Assembly (NCBI GenBank): GCA_016647705.1
Contig: CM028335.1
Coordinates: 8,032,818 to 8,096,817, forward strand
Direction of reading: 5' to 3'
Source: Eucommia ulmoides
Lineage: Eukaryota > Streptophyta > Magnoliopsida > Garryales > Eucommiaceae
DNA length: 64,000 nt
The translations under genes were made by a program, and so were the position numbers. Below, piece after piece: positions 11,048 to 24,469 of the stretch. Every line of letters begins with the position of its first letter. The first letter of the stretch is position 1. The notes beneath the pieces were generated by a model. The model saw nothing but the letters and a program-made list of their open reading frames with translations, ran no database searches and was not told the DNA's origin.

Positions 11048-11748
11048 TGATCTTGTTGCGTCGACGCCATCGCCGTCTTCCTCCACTTCCTCCATTGGCA
11101 TCTTTCTCGCCAGTAGCTATCACCGTCCTCCTCGCCACTTCCTTGTCGTCTTCATCCAAAGCACCGCTGCTCCATTGTCATCACCCTCTATCTCTGTGGT
11201 TGGCGATGTTCGGTGAGGGTCTTGGAGGTGATGATCAGTTGTCGTCCGTCGGCGGTGTTCAGTGATGGTCTTGAAAGTGATGGTCGGCGGACATTGAACA
11301 TATCTATTCTCCCACATGTCTGCAATTTGTTTTCTCTGATTCTCCCTTAGATCTGGTCAGATCTGGTTGGTATACTAAACTCTCGATACCAATTTCTAGG
11401 ACATATTGAACATCGAAGCTAGATTGAGACTCCATGGTTAGGTTTATTTCTCATGGTGGAATTGTTTTTTGTCTTTTCTGTGGAAGAAAAAATTGCAGGG
11501 AACATATAAAAACTAAATTCTTCTGGAGTATCAATGCTTGTGTTTGATTCTTAGTACAACTTTTCTTTTCTGATATGGGTGCTAAATAGTGCCGGTCGTG
11601 TGAGCTTTTCTTTATTTTATGAATTCTGTGTTGTTGAAATAAACTTTACTTTTGGTTGTATAGCATGTATGGCCTGCAATCTATTTATGTTTTCAGATTT
11701 GTTTTCATTTTGATCTTTAAATTGGGTTTGTATTGATATCCACGTTTG

Positions 11749-12560
11749 GCCTGAAATCTCAATTTTCAGGTATGTTTCATTTATTTTTTCCTTCTATTCT
11801 CTCTGCACTAATTTGTTCAGTGTGTGTGTGAGTTCAATTTTTATAGTTTAGTTTTCTGTTTCAATTTTTAGCTTTCATTGATCTTGAATATCAATTATTG
11901 GATATTGTTCAATATATAATTGGATTGAACAATATCCAACAATTGGGGGGAAGTCGATCCAGTGAAATTGATCATTCAGTAGCTTGATCTCTTCACAAGG
12001 CTTGTCATTTGATCCATGTTATCTCTTTTTCCCTCTCCATTAGTTTGAATTTACACTTGCTTAGTTTAATACAATCTTTGAAATTTGTTGTAAATCCCCA
12101 ATTCTTTTCCAGATCTGAAATTTGGATCTCCAACTATTATTTGATCTTTAAGACATTAAAGATCAGTTTTATTGCTCTTTACAGTGTCCATATCTGCTGC
12201 TACTTAACTGTGAGCTTTCTTCACTCCATGATTGTTTTTTATTGATCAAGCTTTGTCAATTATGGTTTCTTCCTGATCATTTTTGTCAATTTGCTGGATA
12301 TGTTGTTTTGATTGATTGTGTTTGGTTGAATTTTCAATGTCTTATTGTTTTGGATTGCATTCATTATGCGATCATAGTTGCTACTTTGGGTAAGTTGTTA
12401 TGTATACTGATCTTTTGTTGTATTTTGACAAGAACAAATCTGTATCTGGACAATCGATAACACTAAAAGAAACAATTTTGTTTTGATATCTAGGTTTAGC
12501 CTCAAATCTCAATTTTCAGGTAAGTTTCATTTATTTTTTTTTCCTTCTATTTTCTTTCCT
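11749..12560 (+). repeat. Direct repeat pair of about 60 bp
   Basis: Copies at about 11745-11805 and 12487-12558 share 'GATATC', 'GGYYTRRCCTSAAATCTCAATTTTCAGGTA' and 'GTTTCATTTATTTTTT-CCTTCTATT'. Both contain CAG/GTA as at an exon-intron junction. They lie 740 bp apart within the probable Helitron. Confidence 0.7.
11892..11945. repeat. 22-bp inverted repeat (hairpin)
   Basis: The arms 11892-11913 and 11924-11945 are complementary with one mismatch; the core TTGGATATTGTTCAAT pairs perfectly. The loop is 10 bases. It lies within the probable Helitron. Confidence 0.85.
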
Positions 12561-13992
12561 AATTAATTTCATTTCAATTGGCGATTGGTTTTATATTGAT
12601 TTTCTGCAGTTTGGTTTTTGTTTGCAATTTCCTGCATTTCTTTTACGATTTGCTGAATTTCATTTGCGATTTGCTGTACTCCATTTGTGATTTCTTGAGG
12701 TTCATTTTCGTTTTGATTTGTTTACTTCATGTTTTAGCCATAAAATTGCTTTCAATTTATTATTATTAATTATTAATTTGTTGTTTGATGGATTTTTTTT
12801 TTTTTTTTTTTGAGGTTTTTTGGAGATAACGAAAAACGTCAAACCAAACAAAGATTATTTTTTGAGAATTTTTGGTTGGTTGTTTATTTTTTATTTTTAT
12901 TTTTTATTTTTGGATAAAGAGAAAGTAGAGAGGTGAGTTTTTTGTTTTGTTTTTTTAGGTTGGTAATTTTTTTTTGGTCTGACTTTTTCTGTTATCTTTG
13001 TTTCTTCTATGTTCTTCATTGTCTACGCCTGCACCTTGAGCAGCTCATTGTGTGTCAACATCGTTTATAATTCTTTGAAGTGAAGTATTTAGTCTATATG
13101 TAACTATTATTGTTTATGATTTTAATACGGGTAATAGTAGATTAGGTTTAGCGGTTCTTACTGGTGCTTCCTTGCTAATATGCATTTACCAATTAGGTAT
13201 TGGATCTTTTACTTTGAAGTAGTTTGAATTTCAATTCATAGAAGCTCTCCCTTTATTAATAGAACATATTCTCTTTCTTTGGTTATTCGCAATGATTGAG
13301 ATGGTGTTTATCGCGGGGCAAAACGGGGATTAAGTTTTTAACTCCGATTAAAAGTTATTTTTGTGGCATTTGTATTCGTGTAATGGCACGAGGCCTCGTG
13401 ATTATGGATTATAGTACTTCGCTCATGATTAATTAATTATGGTATTATTTTAATAGTCGAATATTTGTGTAATTGGATACTGATTGTGTTTTTTTTTTGG
13501 GTACGTGATTGTGTTTGTTGATAATGATATTTAAATGTTAATTATTATTGATTTTAATAAAATGGGTAGAATGTTGTATAAAAAGAGGTGATTGTATCAA
13601 ATTTTTTTGGGTGTATTTTTTTTCGCTAATTATATCAGGCATGAGTTATATGCTAGTATTATAATATTGGTGCATGCAGTTTTTACCTTGACTTAGAACA
13701 TTACTTTCATGATCCTTATTGGACATCGATAGTAGATTTCTTGTCAGACCTTTGTGTTCCGAGAATGAAATATCATCAGAGGCCTTAACAAAGGGACAGA
13801 AATCTATCGATGATTAACTCTACCACAAGAAAAACATAAGGCATGGATAATCTCATATTCGATTTACATAATCTACCTTGAATTTCATAGTTAGGAATCA
13901 ATGGTTTATTTAAATCTAATTCAACACAAATACGAACAAACATACATCTAATTGACGTCGTCGTGTTTCCATCCATTTTGATTGACCTTACC

Positions 13993-16213
13993 TGTGACGC
14001 CCCGTCCCGGTTTCACAGGGACGAGACTAAGGTTTCTCCTATAGAGAAAATCCTAAGCCTAAAAGCAGCTATCCGACTAGTCAACTTCTTTGACACTACA
14101 AAATTCGGTAAGTTTTTTTATAAATCATAGCGATAATTTTAATTGCCGATTTTATGACGAGAATGCATTTCATATAATAATCACCATTTAATTATAACCA
14201 ATTAATCCAACGTTGCATTTCGAGTTAATCCGCGGATTTGTTCAAAACATGGCGACCCAATTTATTCTATAATAATTAACTTTCACTTTCGCAAAACAGC
14301 GTCAAAACTTCCAATTTAATAATTTGTTATTTACAACCCGGATATTTAATAAATTCCAATATTTACAGATTTCGAATAACCGACACCGATTTTTCATATC
14401 TATAAAATTCAATGTATTTTTTACTATGCCAATGACGGTTAATTTAATAGTTCAAATTAGAAGAATATTTCCCATTTAAAATCCAGTAGGAACTAGTACT
14501 TTCTAATTCATAATTTAAACATCCGATTGCCGGTTATAATTGAAGTCCCAATTTTCCAATATAAAAATCAAACCAATTATATTAACAATGTATATATATA
14601 TATATATATATTAATATATTCAACTTGGAAATAAACATTTTACAATCACTACAGTATTTATAATTACCGTTTTCTTCAATTATAACAATAAATAATTTCA
14701 TCACAATTTATTTACAACACGAAATTCAAATATAATATTTATCTCTTCTTTCACATTTCTCCCAGCTGATCTTGCAATCCAAACACTATGGGGGTTGTGA
14801 GCCAACGCTCAGTAGAACTTCAACCCCTCTAATATGTGCATTTAATTTATATAACACAAATCATGTAAGCATGCCCATCACATAAATTCCGCATGATCCC
14901 AATTTAACACCAAAAACCACGTAAACATGCTCGTCAAGTAAATTCCGCATCGTCCCACATATTTCAGATAATTTTAACAGGTAAAATTCCACAAAATACG
15001 ACAATTAAATGCATATATGAAAAGAGTCAAGAATTCTACCTTTCCCGGATTTTTCACCGGTCCGCGAGATGACTTTTAAGTTTATTTGGGGTAGTTCGTG
15101 TAATTTCTCTTTTTTTTTTCTTTTTTTTTTTTTTTTTTTTTCTTTTCTTCTTTCTTCTTCCTTTTCTGCTTCCGTTTTGCGCCGCTGGTTCAGCCGAAAC
15201 TCCTCCCAACTCCGGCGATCTCCCTTGCCACCAACTGGACGTCCAAACGCACACACCTGCAGCTACCCACACCATCGACGATGCCAAACACACCCAACCA
15301 CTCACGATCACCTCCTCCACTGCCGGGCCCAACTCACGCCACCACCACCGAACCGATCGAACCACCACCTTCAGTCACCGCTCCGAACACACACATACAC
15401 CACACGAAACACTGACCACCGGACAACTGATCGACACACCCACACCGCAACCGTTGAGCACACACACAGCAGACGCAAAACACCCACCCACCCACTACTT
15501 TCTCTCTCTAACTTACCGGCGGCACACTCCGATCACCCACACAACCAACATCTCCCTTGCCACACACACACACCAAACATACAGAAAATATACACGCACA
15601 CTGTTAACACAAAACATAAAACATAAAACGGAGCACACGCACACGAAACACACACACTCGATCACCGTCGCCACCGGACGAACGGCGATCCCACACCCGC
15701 CGGAGCTAACCTCCCTCTCTCTCTCTCTAAATTTAACGACGCCACACACCTCGTCGACGACCGCAACGATCACCGATCACCGATCACCGACCCTCACCGG
15801 CGAACCCACCTCCGATTCTCTCTCTTCTTTCCTCTCTCTCGTCCGTTTTCATTCCTCTTTTCCCGAGGTGTATGGATATGTATGAATATATGTATGTATA
15901 CATATGTATATATGTATATATGTGTGCGTGATCCAACGGTGGCCATCCCATCTTCCTACTATTTCACCAACTTCTCTCTCTCTCTCTCTTTATATATAAA
16001 ATATATAATATATATTTTGCACTTACCTCCCCTCCAATTAGGTTAGGATAGTAATTACACCCAATTAAAATTGTAAATGTTGTGAGAATTACAATTCGAC
16101 CCCTAAAATTTTAAATCACACAATTAATATCGCAATTCATCCCGATATTTTTTTTTTTGAAATATTTTAAAATGCGACTAAAATTGTTTGTATGTAAAAA
16201 TTGGGGTCTTACA
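13993..16213 (-). mobile_element. Solo LTR, same family as the 30092-45943 element
   Basis: A 2221-bp segment starts TGTGACGCC, ends GGTCTTACA and is flanked by a perfect 5-bp duplication TTACC (13988-13992 and 16214-16218). It shares 'GTGAGCCAACGCTCAGTAGAA', the terminal GGGTCTTACA and a central CA-rich tract with the LTRs at 30092 and 43439. Orientation follows the minus-strand polarity deduced for that element. Copy B lacks it at the matching site. No internal region remains, as after LTR-LTR recombination. Confidence 0.88.
15240..15680. repeat. CA/CAC-rich tract inside solo LTR
   Basis: A long imperfect CA-rich tract preceded by a T/C run (15107-15165). Overlapping Thr/His-rich and Val/Cys-rich open frames on the two strands are by-products of the dinucleotide composition, not genes. 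Confidence 0.85.
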
Positions 16214-16636
16214 TTACCAATGCAATACAAAGTCAAAGGTTCGTAGTATTCCACTAGGAGGGTTGACAACCGAACCCAAACAAATGTTCTAGATTCCTTG
16301 TCCTAATCAGGGTGAAAATTTTGTTCCTATTTCTTCATAGTAAGATAATGATCCAAAATAACCTAGGGACCTTCTGTTAACACTCTATAAGCATCAGTTA
16401 TCCTGTCAAATCTCACAAAAAAAGAAAAAAGAAAAAAAAAAGAACTGTAATTTAAATCGATCCTTTCAAACTTACCTTGTAGCTTCCAAATGACATTCAC
16501 TCTTGTATAGAGGGTTTTGTAGCCGATTGGCCTCTCAAGAATTCTGATAATAAGGTTATCTTTCCATTTTCCCTTGATTTGTTTAAGGATTTGTTGTGGG
16601 ACTCGAATTTTAGGGACATATGTATCATATCTACAG

Positions 16637-18097
16637 ATGTAAGAAAATCAAAATCCAATGTCTTTCTATTATGAGAATACTTCCATTTATACAATATACA
16701 CAAGTAAATGCTCCTAAACTATTATCTTAATTTAAGCCTAAATAATTAAAATTAATTATAATTAATTACAATAAAGATAGGCTAAAATCATGGAAGTTTA
16801 ATACTCCCTCGCAAACTCAGCTAGCCTGGAGAGACGAGGTTGGATCATACAAGATAAAAGCGGGTCTTGTGAAGTTCCTTGGTGAATATGTCTTCAAATT
16901 GATCAGTAGAAGGGACAAATTAGACAAGGCGTGTACCAATAAGAATGCGTTCCTAGTTTAAAGTGATAATCTAGTTTAATTTGCTTAGTAAGAGCATAGA
17001 ACATAGGATTTGAAGCCATATATATAGTACTGAAATTATCAAAAAGTGAGGTGATAAGCGTTGATATGAAAATTACAACTCTTGAAGCAAATGACGTACC
17101 CATGTGAATTTGGCACAAACATGAGCAAAGGATCGATACTCGAATTTGGCGCTTGATCGAGAGACAATGGACTATTTCTCGGTAGTCCAAGAGATCCAAT
17201 TGGAGCCCAAGAAAACACAGAAACTAGTGATAGAGTGACGAAAGTCAGGGTAACCTAACCAATCAACATCAGAATAAGCCATTGGGGTCAAAGGGGTAGT
17301 AATGCACTGGAAAAGAATGCCAAAGTTTTGATTCCCTTTATAAGTAATGAAAGATTTGTTTGGCAGCTATAAGGCGGTGTGTCCGAGGTTGGCTAATGAA
17401 CTGAGACACATGATGAACAACATACGCAATATTTAGTGGCATCTGACATGAGATCCTCGCCATGAGATGACAATTGAGTCTTACCGCATATAGGGGTGTT
17501 GCAAGGTTTGTAGTCTATCATAGAAAAGCATGACATAATGCAAGAGCCAATCAATTTGCAATATTTAGTGGCATCTGACATGAAATCCTCGCCATGAGAT
17601 GACAACTGAGTCTTACCGCATATAGGGGTGTTGCAAGGTTTGTAGTCTATCATAGAAAAGCATGCGAGAAGATCAAAATTATACTTAAGTTGAGAGAGAT
17701 GTAAACCAACAGAAGAGAGTGTTGCTTCAAGGTCCAGAAAGTAAGAAAGAGAAACAAGGTCACTAAGCTCAAATTTCTTGCCAAGAGTGATGATGAGCGA
17801 TGAAATTAGAGACGGTTGATTTCTAGTGAGTATAATGCCATCGACATGTAAAAGAAGAAGTATTACTGCAGAGTTGAAGCAATAGATAAACAAAGAATGA
17901 TCAACTCGACTGAGTAAAACCATACTGTAAGATAAAGGTACTTTGACGTTGGAGCCAAGTTCGGGGTACTAGTTTGAGGTCATAGATAACCATTTGTAGG
18001 TGAAAGACATGGTGAGGAAAAAGTGAATCTATAAAATTATGTTGTTCCATATATACATTTTCATCCAACACGTCATGAAGAAATGTATTCTTCACAT
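16637..18097 (-). mobile_element. Old copia element, copy A, 3' part
   Basis: Fossil Ty1/copia element on the minus strand. A short LTR-like segment (about 16637-16803) follows a polypurine-like GAGGGAGTATTAAAC. Then RNase H and reverse transcriptase sequence run upward to 18097, where a LINE has inserted. The upstream part of reverse transcriptase resumes at 26199. It is a duplicate of the copia in copy B and so older than the segmental duplication. Broken, with many breaks. Confidence 0.8.
17426..17664. repeat. 132-bp direct repeat
   Basis: Two adjacent near-identical copies (17426-17557 and 17558-17664, the second shorter) each start GCAATATTTAGTGGCATCTG and run to AAAAGCATG. The copy B copia has a single copy here, so this local duplication arose after the segmental duplication. 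Confidence 0.85.
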
Positions 18098-19143
18098 GGT
18101 GGGAGTGTAGAGAGAGAAGCTTTTTATTGGGTGTTGTGCCATTTGAGTTTTTCAAAAATAATCATTTCTTCTCCGATCGATCTTGCCATTTCTTCTCTGA
18201 TCAACAGCCTCTTCACCTTCCAACCTACCTCCGCCGCCTTAATTGTTCCGAAAGAGTTTCCAGTCACTGATAAGTGTGAACAAGCGTCAGAGCCAATGGG
18301 AATGGTGCCTCAGTGTTTTCAAAATTGCCGTCCTCACTTGACAATACGTTGCTGATATTGATTTTCTTCACACATTTCTTCTGATTCATACATCGATTTG
18401 CAGAGTTTGGCTCCGATCTACAGTCCAGCATCGCCGAAATCGTAAAGCAAAATAACCTTTCACCAACAACAAGAACCCTAAGTGAAGGAGATAAGTGGGT
18501 GACCGTTCCATTACCGTTGGGTGGCCGGAATCAGGTCTTCTTCACCATTTACTTTTGATTTCAAGCACCATTTTTTGGAGTTCGGCACCCATTTGAACTG
18601 AGGCAGAGGCATTTTTGGTTAATTCGTATATTAACCATCTATACCTAGTTGCGGTGCTCCATTCAAACGACGACTTCGGGAGTTGGTAGAGTGTGGAATT
18701 ACCTTCGAAGGTAGCGTCTAGAATTAACTTGTTCCCTTTCTCTCTCTTTGTCGGCCGCGAAATAACCGGTGTGGCCAACTGGTTTTGGCAGTGAGGAGTC
18801 AAAATTGCAGAGGGGTATCAGTGCTCTGTTTGAAGTCCCGACGATTAGTGGGAGTCGCTCTTCTCAAAAATCGAATTTCTCATAACCTAACTCGACAGTC
18901 AATCACCACCGTCTGGCTTCCGATAACCTTCGATCTAGCTGTTCTTGGGCTTTTTCTTGAGTTTATACCGCTAAAACTTCATATCTGAGGAGTATCTTCA
19001 CCGTAGCTGAGTATTTGGTAGTGGATTGAGAAGCTAGCATTGGTTTTGTTATTAATTGCTGATTGGAGAACGAAGACGATTTCAAGCGAGCAAAAATTGA
19101 TCTGGTCTCTGGTGGTGTTGCTGGTGTGGGAGGTGAAGTCAAT

Positions 19144-19340
19144 TATTAGAATCAAGAACATTCTCTCTAGAACATTCTACTGTTACTTTGTTATATTGAG
19201 TTTGTTAGTTGTTGAGAGTATTGGAGTTTGTTATGCTTCGTTGTTATAAGTTGTTGAGAGCTTTCATATGCCCATATATACTGTATTCTCTCTACTTTAA
19301 AGATCAATGAAAAACAATCTTTCATTCTCAAATTCTAATA
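19144..19340 (+). repeat. 5' LTR of the 5.5-kb copia
   Basis: 197 bp, TATTAGAATC to ATTCTAATA, containing a TATATATACTGTATTC segment as likely promoter. It is followed immediately by the tRNA-Met primer-binding site. Confidence 0.93.
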
Positions 19341-22300
19341 TGGTATCAGAAGTATTTTCTCTTTTCTGCACATAGCAGATCTTCGGTTAAGCCATCATGG
19401 CTCGTGGCGGTGGCAATCAATAGCCTACCGCCATCAACAATAGCTTGCAACCACTCACTCCACCTTCTTCTTACACCACTACCCAATCTCAAATGGAACC
19501 CACTGCCATGGACAACATTCATAGCCCCTTCTTCTTCTACAGTTGGGATCATCCGGGCATAGCCCTTGTTTCTCACATACTTATTGGCCCTAATTACAGT
19601 ACCTGGACGTGTGCGATGACGATGACCATCAATGCCAAGAATAAGCTTGGCTTCGTTAATGGCACTCTTCAGCAACCCCTTTCCGATGATCCATTTGCTG
19701 GTATATGGTCTCGTTGCAACAGTATGGTAATCTCCTGGCTTCTCAATACTGTCTCCAAAGACATCGCCGATAGTCTTCTCTACCTCGATACTGTACAAGT
19801 TGTCTAGACCGATCTTCAGGAACGATTTCGTCAGAGCAATGCTTCTCATATCTTCCAAATTAAGCAGCGACTTCATGATCTTTCTCAAGGATCTCTTGAC
19901 ATCAACACTTACTTCACTCGATTGAAAACCCTTTGGGATGAGCTCAAGAACTTCCAACTTGATCCTCTTTATCAATGTGGGGGTATAAAATTATGGACCG
20001 TTTATCAAGCATATGAACATGTAATGCAATTTCTCATGGGCCTCAACTAATCCTATGCTGATATTCGTGGCCAAATTTTGATGATGGATCATCTGCCTTC
20101 TGTTGTCAAAGCGTTCAATCTCGTTGTTCAGGAAGAGAGGCAACGAACCCTTGGTGCTGGATCTTCTGCACCGCCTGATTCTATTGCTTTCAGTGTCACA
20201 ACCTCTTCACCTTCAATTGCTCCAGCCATGGAGAATTCATCCTCTTCGTCGTCTCGTTATCGGCGTCACAAATCCCAGTGTTCTCATTGTGGGCTCACTA
20301 ACCATACGGTGGACCAGTGTTATAAGCTTCATGGTTTCCCTCCTAGATATAAGCCCAAGCCCAAAACTCAATCCTCAACCCATCACAATTCTCTTTCATT
20401 CAAACCAGCCCACTACCGTTTGACCACTCATTTACCAACCGTTGGTACTGTTTCGACAATTTCCACCCTCTTCGACCATCTTTCTCCTAATCAAGTTCAA
20501 CAACTCATTTCCTATCTCTACTCATAGTTTCATTCTACTGGCATCTCCACTTCTGAGTCCCCAAAGACCATGGCATCTTCGGTTCGTAATCTCAATGGTA
20601 ATCCTTCTGTTCCTTCAAATACTTGGGTTATTGACACTGGTGCAACATATCGCATTTGTTGCTTTATTTCTCTATTTTCTAATTCCACCATGATACACAA
20701 CACCACTGTTACCATTCTCAACGGTCATAATGTTGCTATCACTCGTATTGGTACTATGCCTTTATCCAATTCCTTAATCTTACACAATGTACTGTTTGTT
20801 CCCACGTTTTCATTTAATCTTCTTAGTGTAAGTGCTCTTACTCTTACTCATTCTTGCCATGTTACTTTTTCTTCTTTTATATGTGTTATTTCAGGACCCT
20901 ACTCGGGCTTGACGATTGAGGAGGATAGCCGCCATCACAACCTCTATTTTCTGGAATTGGAAGTTTCACATTTTCATTCAGTTTCTTCTTGTTCTGTAAT
21001 GTCTAAATGTGATATTTGGCATTTTCGCCTTGGATATCCATCTCATGTAAAAGTTCAAATGCTTCATAATGAATTACAACTTCCCAATTTTTCGTCCCAT
21101 TTTTCTTCTCATTGTCGCATTTGTCATATGGCTAAACAAAAACGTCTCTATTTCATCTCTCATAATCACATGTTTGCCAACCTTTTGATCTCATTCATAT
21201 TGACATTTGGGGGGACCTTTTTATCTTGCCACTATCGCTGGATACAAATATTTTCTCACTATTGTTGATGATTGCACTCGAGCTACTTGGGTTTATATTT
21301 TACGGGCTAAATCTAATGTTCTCAACATTTTTCCCGAGTTTTACAATCTCATCCACACCCAATATACCAAATCCATCAAATCTGTTCGCTTCGATAATGC
21401 CCCTGAATTGGCCTTTACTGATTTTTTTTTCCACTCTAAAGGCATTCTTCCTTATCATTCTTGTGTTGACACACCATAACAAAATTATGTTGTTGAGCGA
21501 AAACACCAACATATCCTTAATGTAGCTCGGGCACTTCTCTTTCAATCTTGTGTTCCTCTTTGCTATTGGGGTGATTGTATTCTCACCGCTGTTTATTTGA
21601 TTAATTGAAAACCGTCACCCTTCTTAGCGAACAAAACTCCATTTGAGATGTTATATGGTACCAAACCTACTTACACCAACTTACGTACTTTTGGGTGTCT
21701 CTGTTATGGTTCCACTCTTCCTAGCCATCGTACCAAGTTTTCTCATTGTGCTCGCAATTCTGCATTCCTTGGGATATCCTTTCGGGTACAAAGGATACAA
21801 ACTTCTTTACTCAGAGAGCAATACCGTCTACATTTCTCGCAATGTTCACTTTCATGAAACCATCTTCCCGTTTCCTGATTCCCAATCTCCATCTGTTCTT
21901 CATGACTTTTTTCATAATCGTGTTCTTCTTCTTCCTATCTCTATCGGCCCTGGCATTCATCATTTTTCGGCCGTGACTCCCATTACTTCTCCCCACCCGT
22001 CATCATCTTCCACTATTATTTCTCGTCCTCATCATGTCACTAAACGACCGTCCTACTTATCAGATTATCACTGTTACATTGCCACTCATTCTCCTAATGC
22101 TTCTATGGTTACTCCCTCCAATTCCACTCCCTATCCATTGTCTTCTTCTATTAGTTATCATCACCTTTCCCAACCCTATCGCCATTTCATATTAACCATT
22201 TTTTCCTACACTGATCCCACATATTTTTCCGATGTCGTTGAGCACCAGGTTTGGTGTGATGCTATGAACATGGAATTGGGTGCTTTGGAAAGTAATGGAA

Positions 22301-22577
22301 CTTGGTTTATTGTTTCATTACCTCCTGGCAAACATTCGGTGGGTTGTAAATGGGTCTACAAAACCAAATTTCTAGTGGATGGTACTGTTGAACGCTATAA
22401 GGTACGTCTCGTGGCCAAGGGATTTACCTACATTGATTTTATTGACACTTTTGCCCTCTTAACCAAATTGGTTACTATTAAAGTTTTACTCTCCTTAGCT
22501 GCTGCTTCGGGGTGGAATCTTACCCAACTGGATGTCACCAATTTATTTCCCCTTGGTAATCTTGCTAAAGAAATTTA

Positions 22578-22751
22578 GGTGCCGTTTGGTAACCGTTTCT
22601 GTTTCCATTCCAGCAGTGGGATGGGAATGGGATGGGATGAGATGGGAATTTTGTTTTCTTTTTGGGAGTAGAATCGCGTTTGGTAACGATAATTTTTTTT
22701 TTGTTTTGGGAAGGGAATTGTATTTGGTAACCATTTTATCCTAAAATCTTT

Positions 22752-22793
<42 letters not shown>

Positions 22794-23280
22794 CTGTTTT
22801 GGCCTGACGGTGGTGCTCCGGCGCCGATGCCGGTGGTGCTCCAGGCAACGGCCGCCGGCATGCTCCCAGTGTCGGAGACGGCGGTGGCCCCCCGCCGGCG
22901 ATGACCGGACGGCGGTGGCACCGGCGACGCCGGCCGGAAGACAATGGCGCAGTCGCCGGCGACGGCCGGAAGTGGCCAGGAATTTTCCGGCCGGACGGTG
23001 GCCGGCGGCGGACGGTGGTCGGCTCCGGCGGTGGTCGGCGGCGGGCGGTGGTCGGCCGGTAGGTGAATAGTAACTATATATTTTGGGAATGGAGTGGGAA
23101 TAATGCGAAACAACATTTTTTTGTTTCTCATTTCTTAAGAAAAAAGTGGGCACAATTCCCAAATGGGAATGAAATGGAAACGGAAACAAAAATTACCAAA
23201 CACTATTCCCAAACAGAATTCCCAAAAATCTGGGAATGGAATGGGAATTTCTGGGATGGGATGGGTTACCAAACATGGCC
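22578..23280. mobile_element. PIF/Harbinger-type MITE in copia reverse transcriptase
   Basis: The ends GGTGCCGTTTGGTAACC and GGTTACCAAACATGGCC form imperfect inverted repeats (13 of 17). They are flanked by the 3-bp duplication TTA at 22575-22577 and 23281-23283. Length is 703 bp. The interior has repeated GGGAATGG/TGGGATGGGA motifs at both sides, a T run of about 45 bases (22755-22795) and a GC-rich CCGGC-repeat core (22800-23060). The Arg/Pro-rich open frames of that core are compositional artefacts. Confidence 0.9.
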
Positions 23281-24469
23281 TTATATGACCTTACCACCAG
23301 CTTATTCTCGTCGACAAAGGGAGACTTTACCTCCAAATGCCGATTGTAAACTCCACAAATCTATATACGACTTACGACAAGCTTCCAGACAATAGTGCCA
23401 TAAGTTCTCTACTGTCTTGTTTTCCGAAGGATTTACTTCATTTGCTTGTGATCACTCATTGTTCATCAAATCTGTTGGTAATTCGTTTTTGGCATTATTG
23501 GTTTATGTCGACGATATTATTATTACTAGCAATGACTCAGCAATTGTGGGGACTCTTAAATCAACCCTTGGTAAGAAGTTCAAAATAAAAGATTTGGGTC
23601 ATCTCAAGTATTTTTTGGGTATTGAGGTAGCACGTTCTGTGCCAGGAATCTCAATTTACTAACACAAATATGCACTGGAGTTGCTTTCTAATGCAGGATA
23701 TTTGGGGTATAAACCTGTTTCTGTTCCAATGGAACCAAATCTCAAATTATCGGCCTCCGATGGTGACTTTCTTTCTGATCCTACAAGATATACATGACTG
23801 ATTGGAAAGTTACTATACCTTACCATCACCAGACCTGATCTCAGCTACTCGGTTAATTATCTCAGTCAGTATTTAGATACTTCACGTACTTCGCATCTTC
23901 AAGCAGCCTTTCGTATTCTTCAGCATCTAAAAAAGGCTCCAGGCCAAGGTCTTTTCTTTTTTTGCCAAATCAACGATCCAACTCAAGGCCTTTGTTGATG
24001 CCGACTGGGGCACATGTCCTAACACATGACGATCTATCACTGGTTTTTGTGTGTTTCTTGGATCTTCCCTTATTTCATGGTGATCCAAGAAATAACAAGT
24101 CGTTTCTCGCTCTTTCGCTGAAGCAGAGTATCGTGCTATAGCTAACACTACTTGTGATATTGTTTGGTTACTTGGTCTTCTTCGGGAACTTCGTATTCCT
24201 CATCCAGGACTTGTCTTGCTTTATTGTGATAATTAGGCTACACTTCACATTGCCGCCAATCTAGTTTACCATGAGCGTACCAAGCATATTGAGATTGATT
24301 GTTATCTTGTGCGTGAAAAGATGCAGATTGGGATCATTAAAACCATGCACGTTGCTACACATAATCAGCTAGCTGATCTGTTTAACAAAAACATTACATA
24401 TATCTCAGTTTCATCTCTTACTAAGCAAGATGGGAATTCATAATTTTTATTCTCCATCTTGAGGAGGAG

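Larger units (their letters stand above)
10843..13656. mobile_element. Probable Helitron (2.8 kb)
   Basis: Copy B lacks this block: GTAGAAGTGATA joined to TATTATAATATTGG in copy A corresponds to an uninterrupted stretch near 50080-50100 in copy B. The insert begins TCTATATAATAAAACATG, a typical plant Helitron start, preceded by A. It ends CTAG followed by T, so it sits at an A/T dinucleotide without target duplication. A perfect palindrome, CACGAGGCCTCGTG, at about 13388-13401 resembles a Helitron 3' hairpin but lies 250 bp inside the end. No Rep/helicase gene is seen, so it would be non-autonomous. The interior has CT-rich and intron-like T-rich sequence that may be captured host DNA. Confidence 0.6.

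Noticed and set aside
11047-11317. Possible small gene after the CT microsatellite
   Set aside because: Overlapping frames on both strands are Arg/Leu/Ser-rich and end quickly; no family is recognised, so it is treated as captured or leader-like sequence.
13785-13976. 63-codon minus-strand frame next to the solo LTR
   Set aside because: It lies in spacer shared with copy B (50575-50735), where the frame is not conserved; probably part of older repeat DNA.
15054-15885. Long frames in CA-rich LTR DNA (up to 185 codons)
   Set aside because: Thr/His-rich and Val/Cys-rich translations on both strands come from CA dinucleotide runs.
22575-23189. Arg/Pro-rich frames in the MITE core
   Set aside because: They derive from a CCGGC-type repeat and a poly-T tract; the same region is open in several frames and has no known domain.
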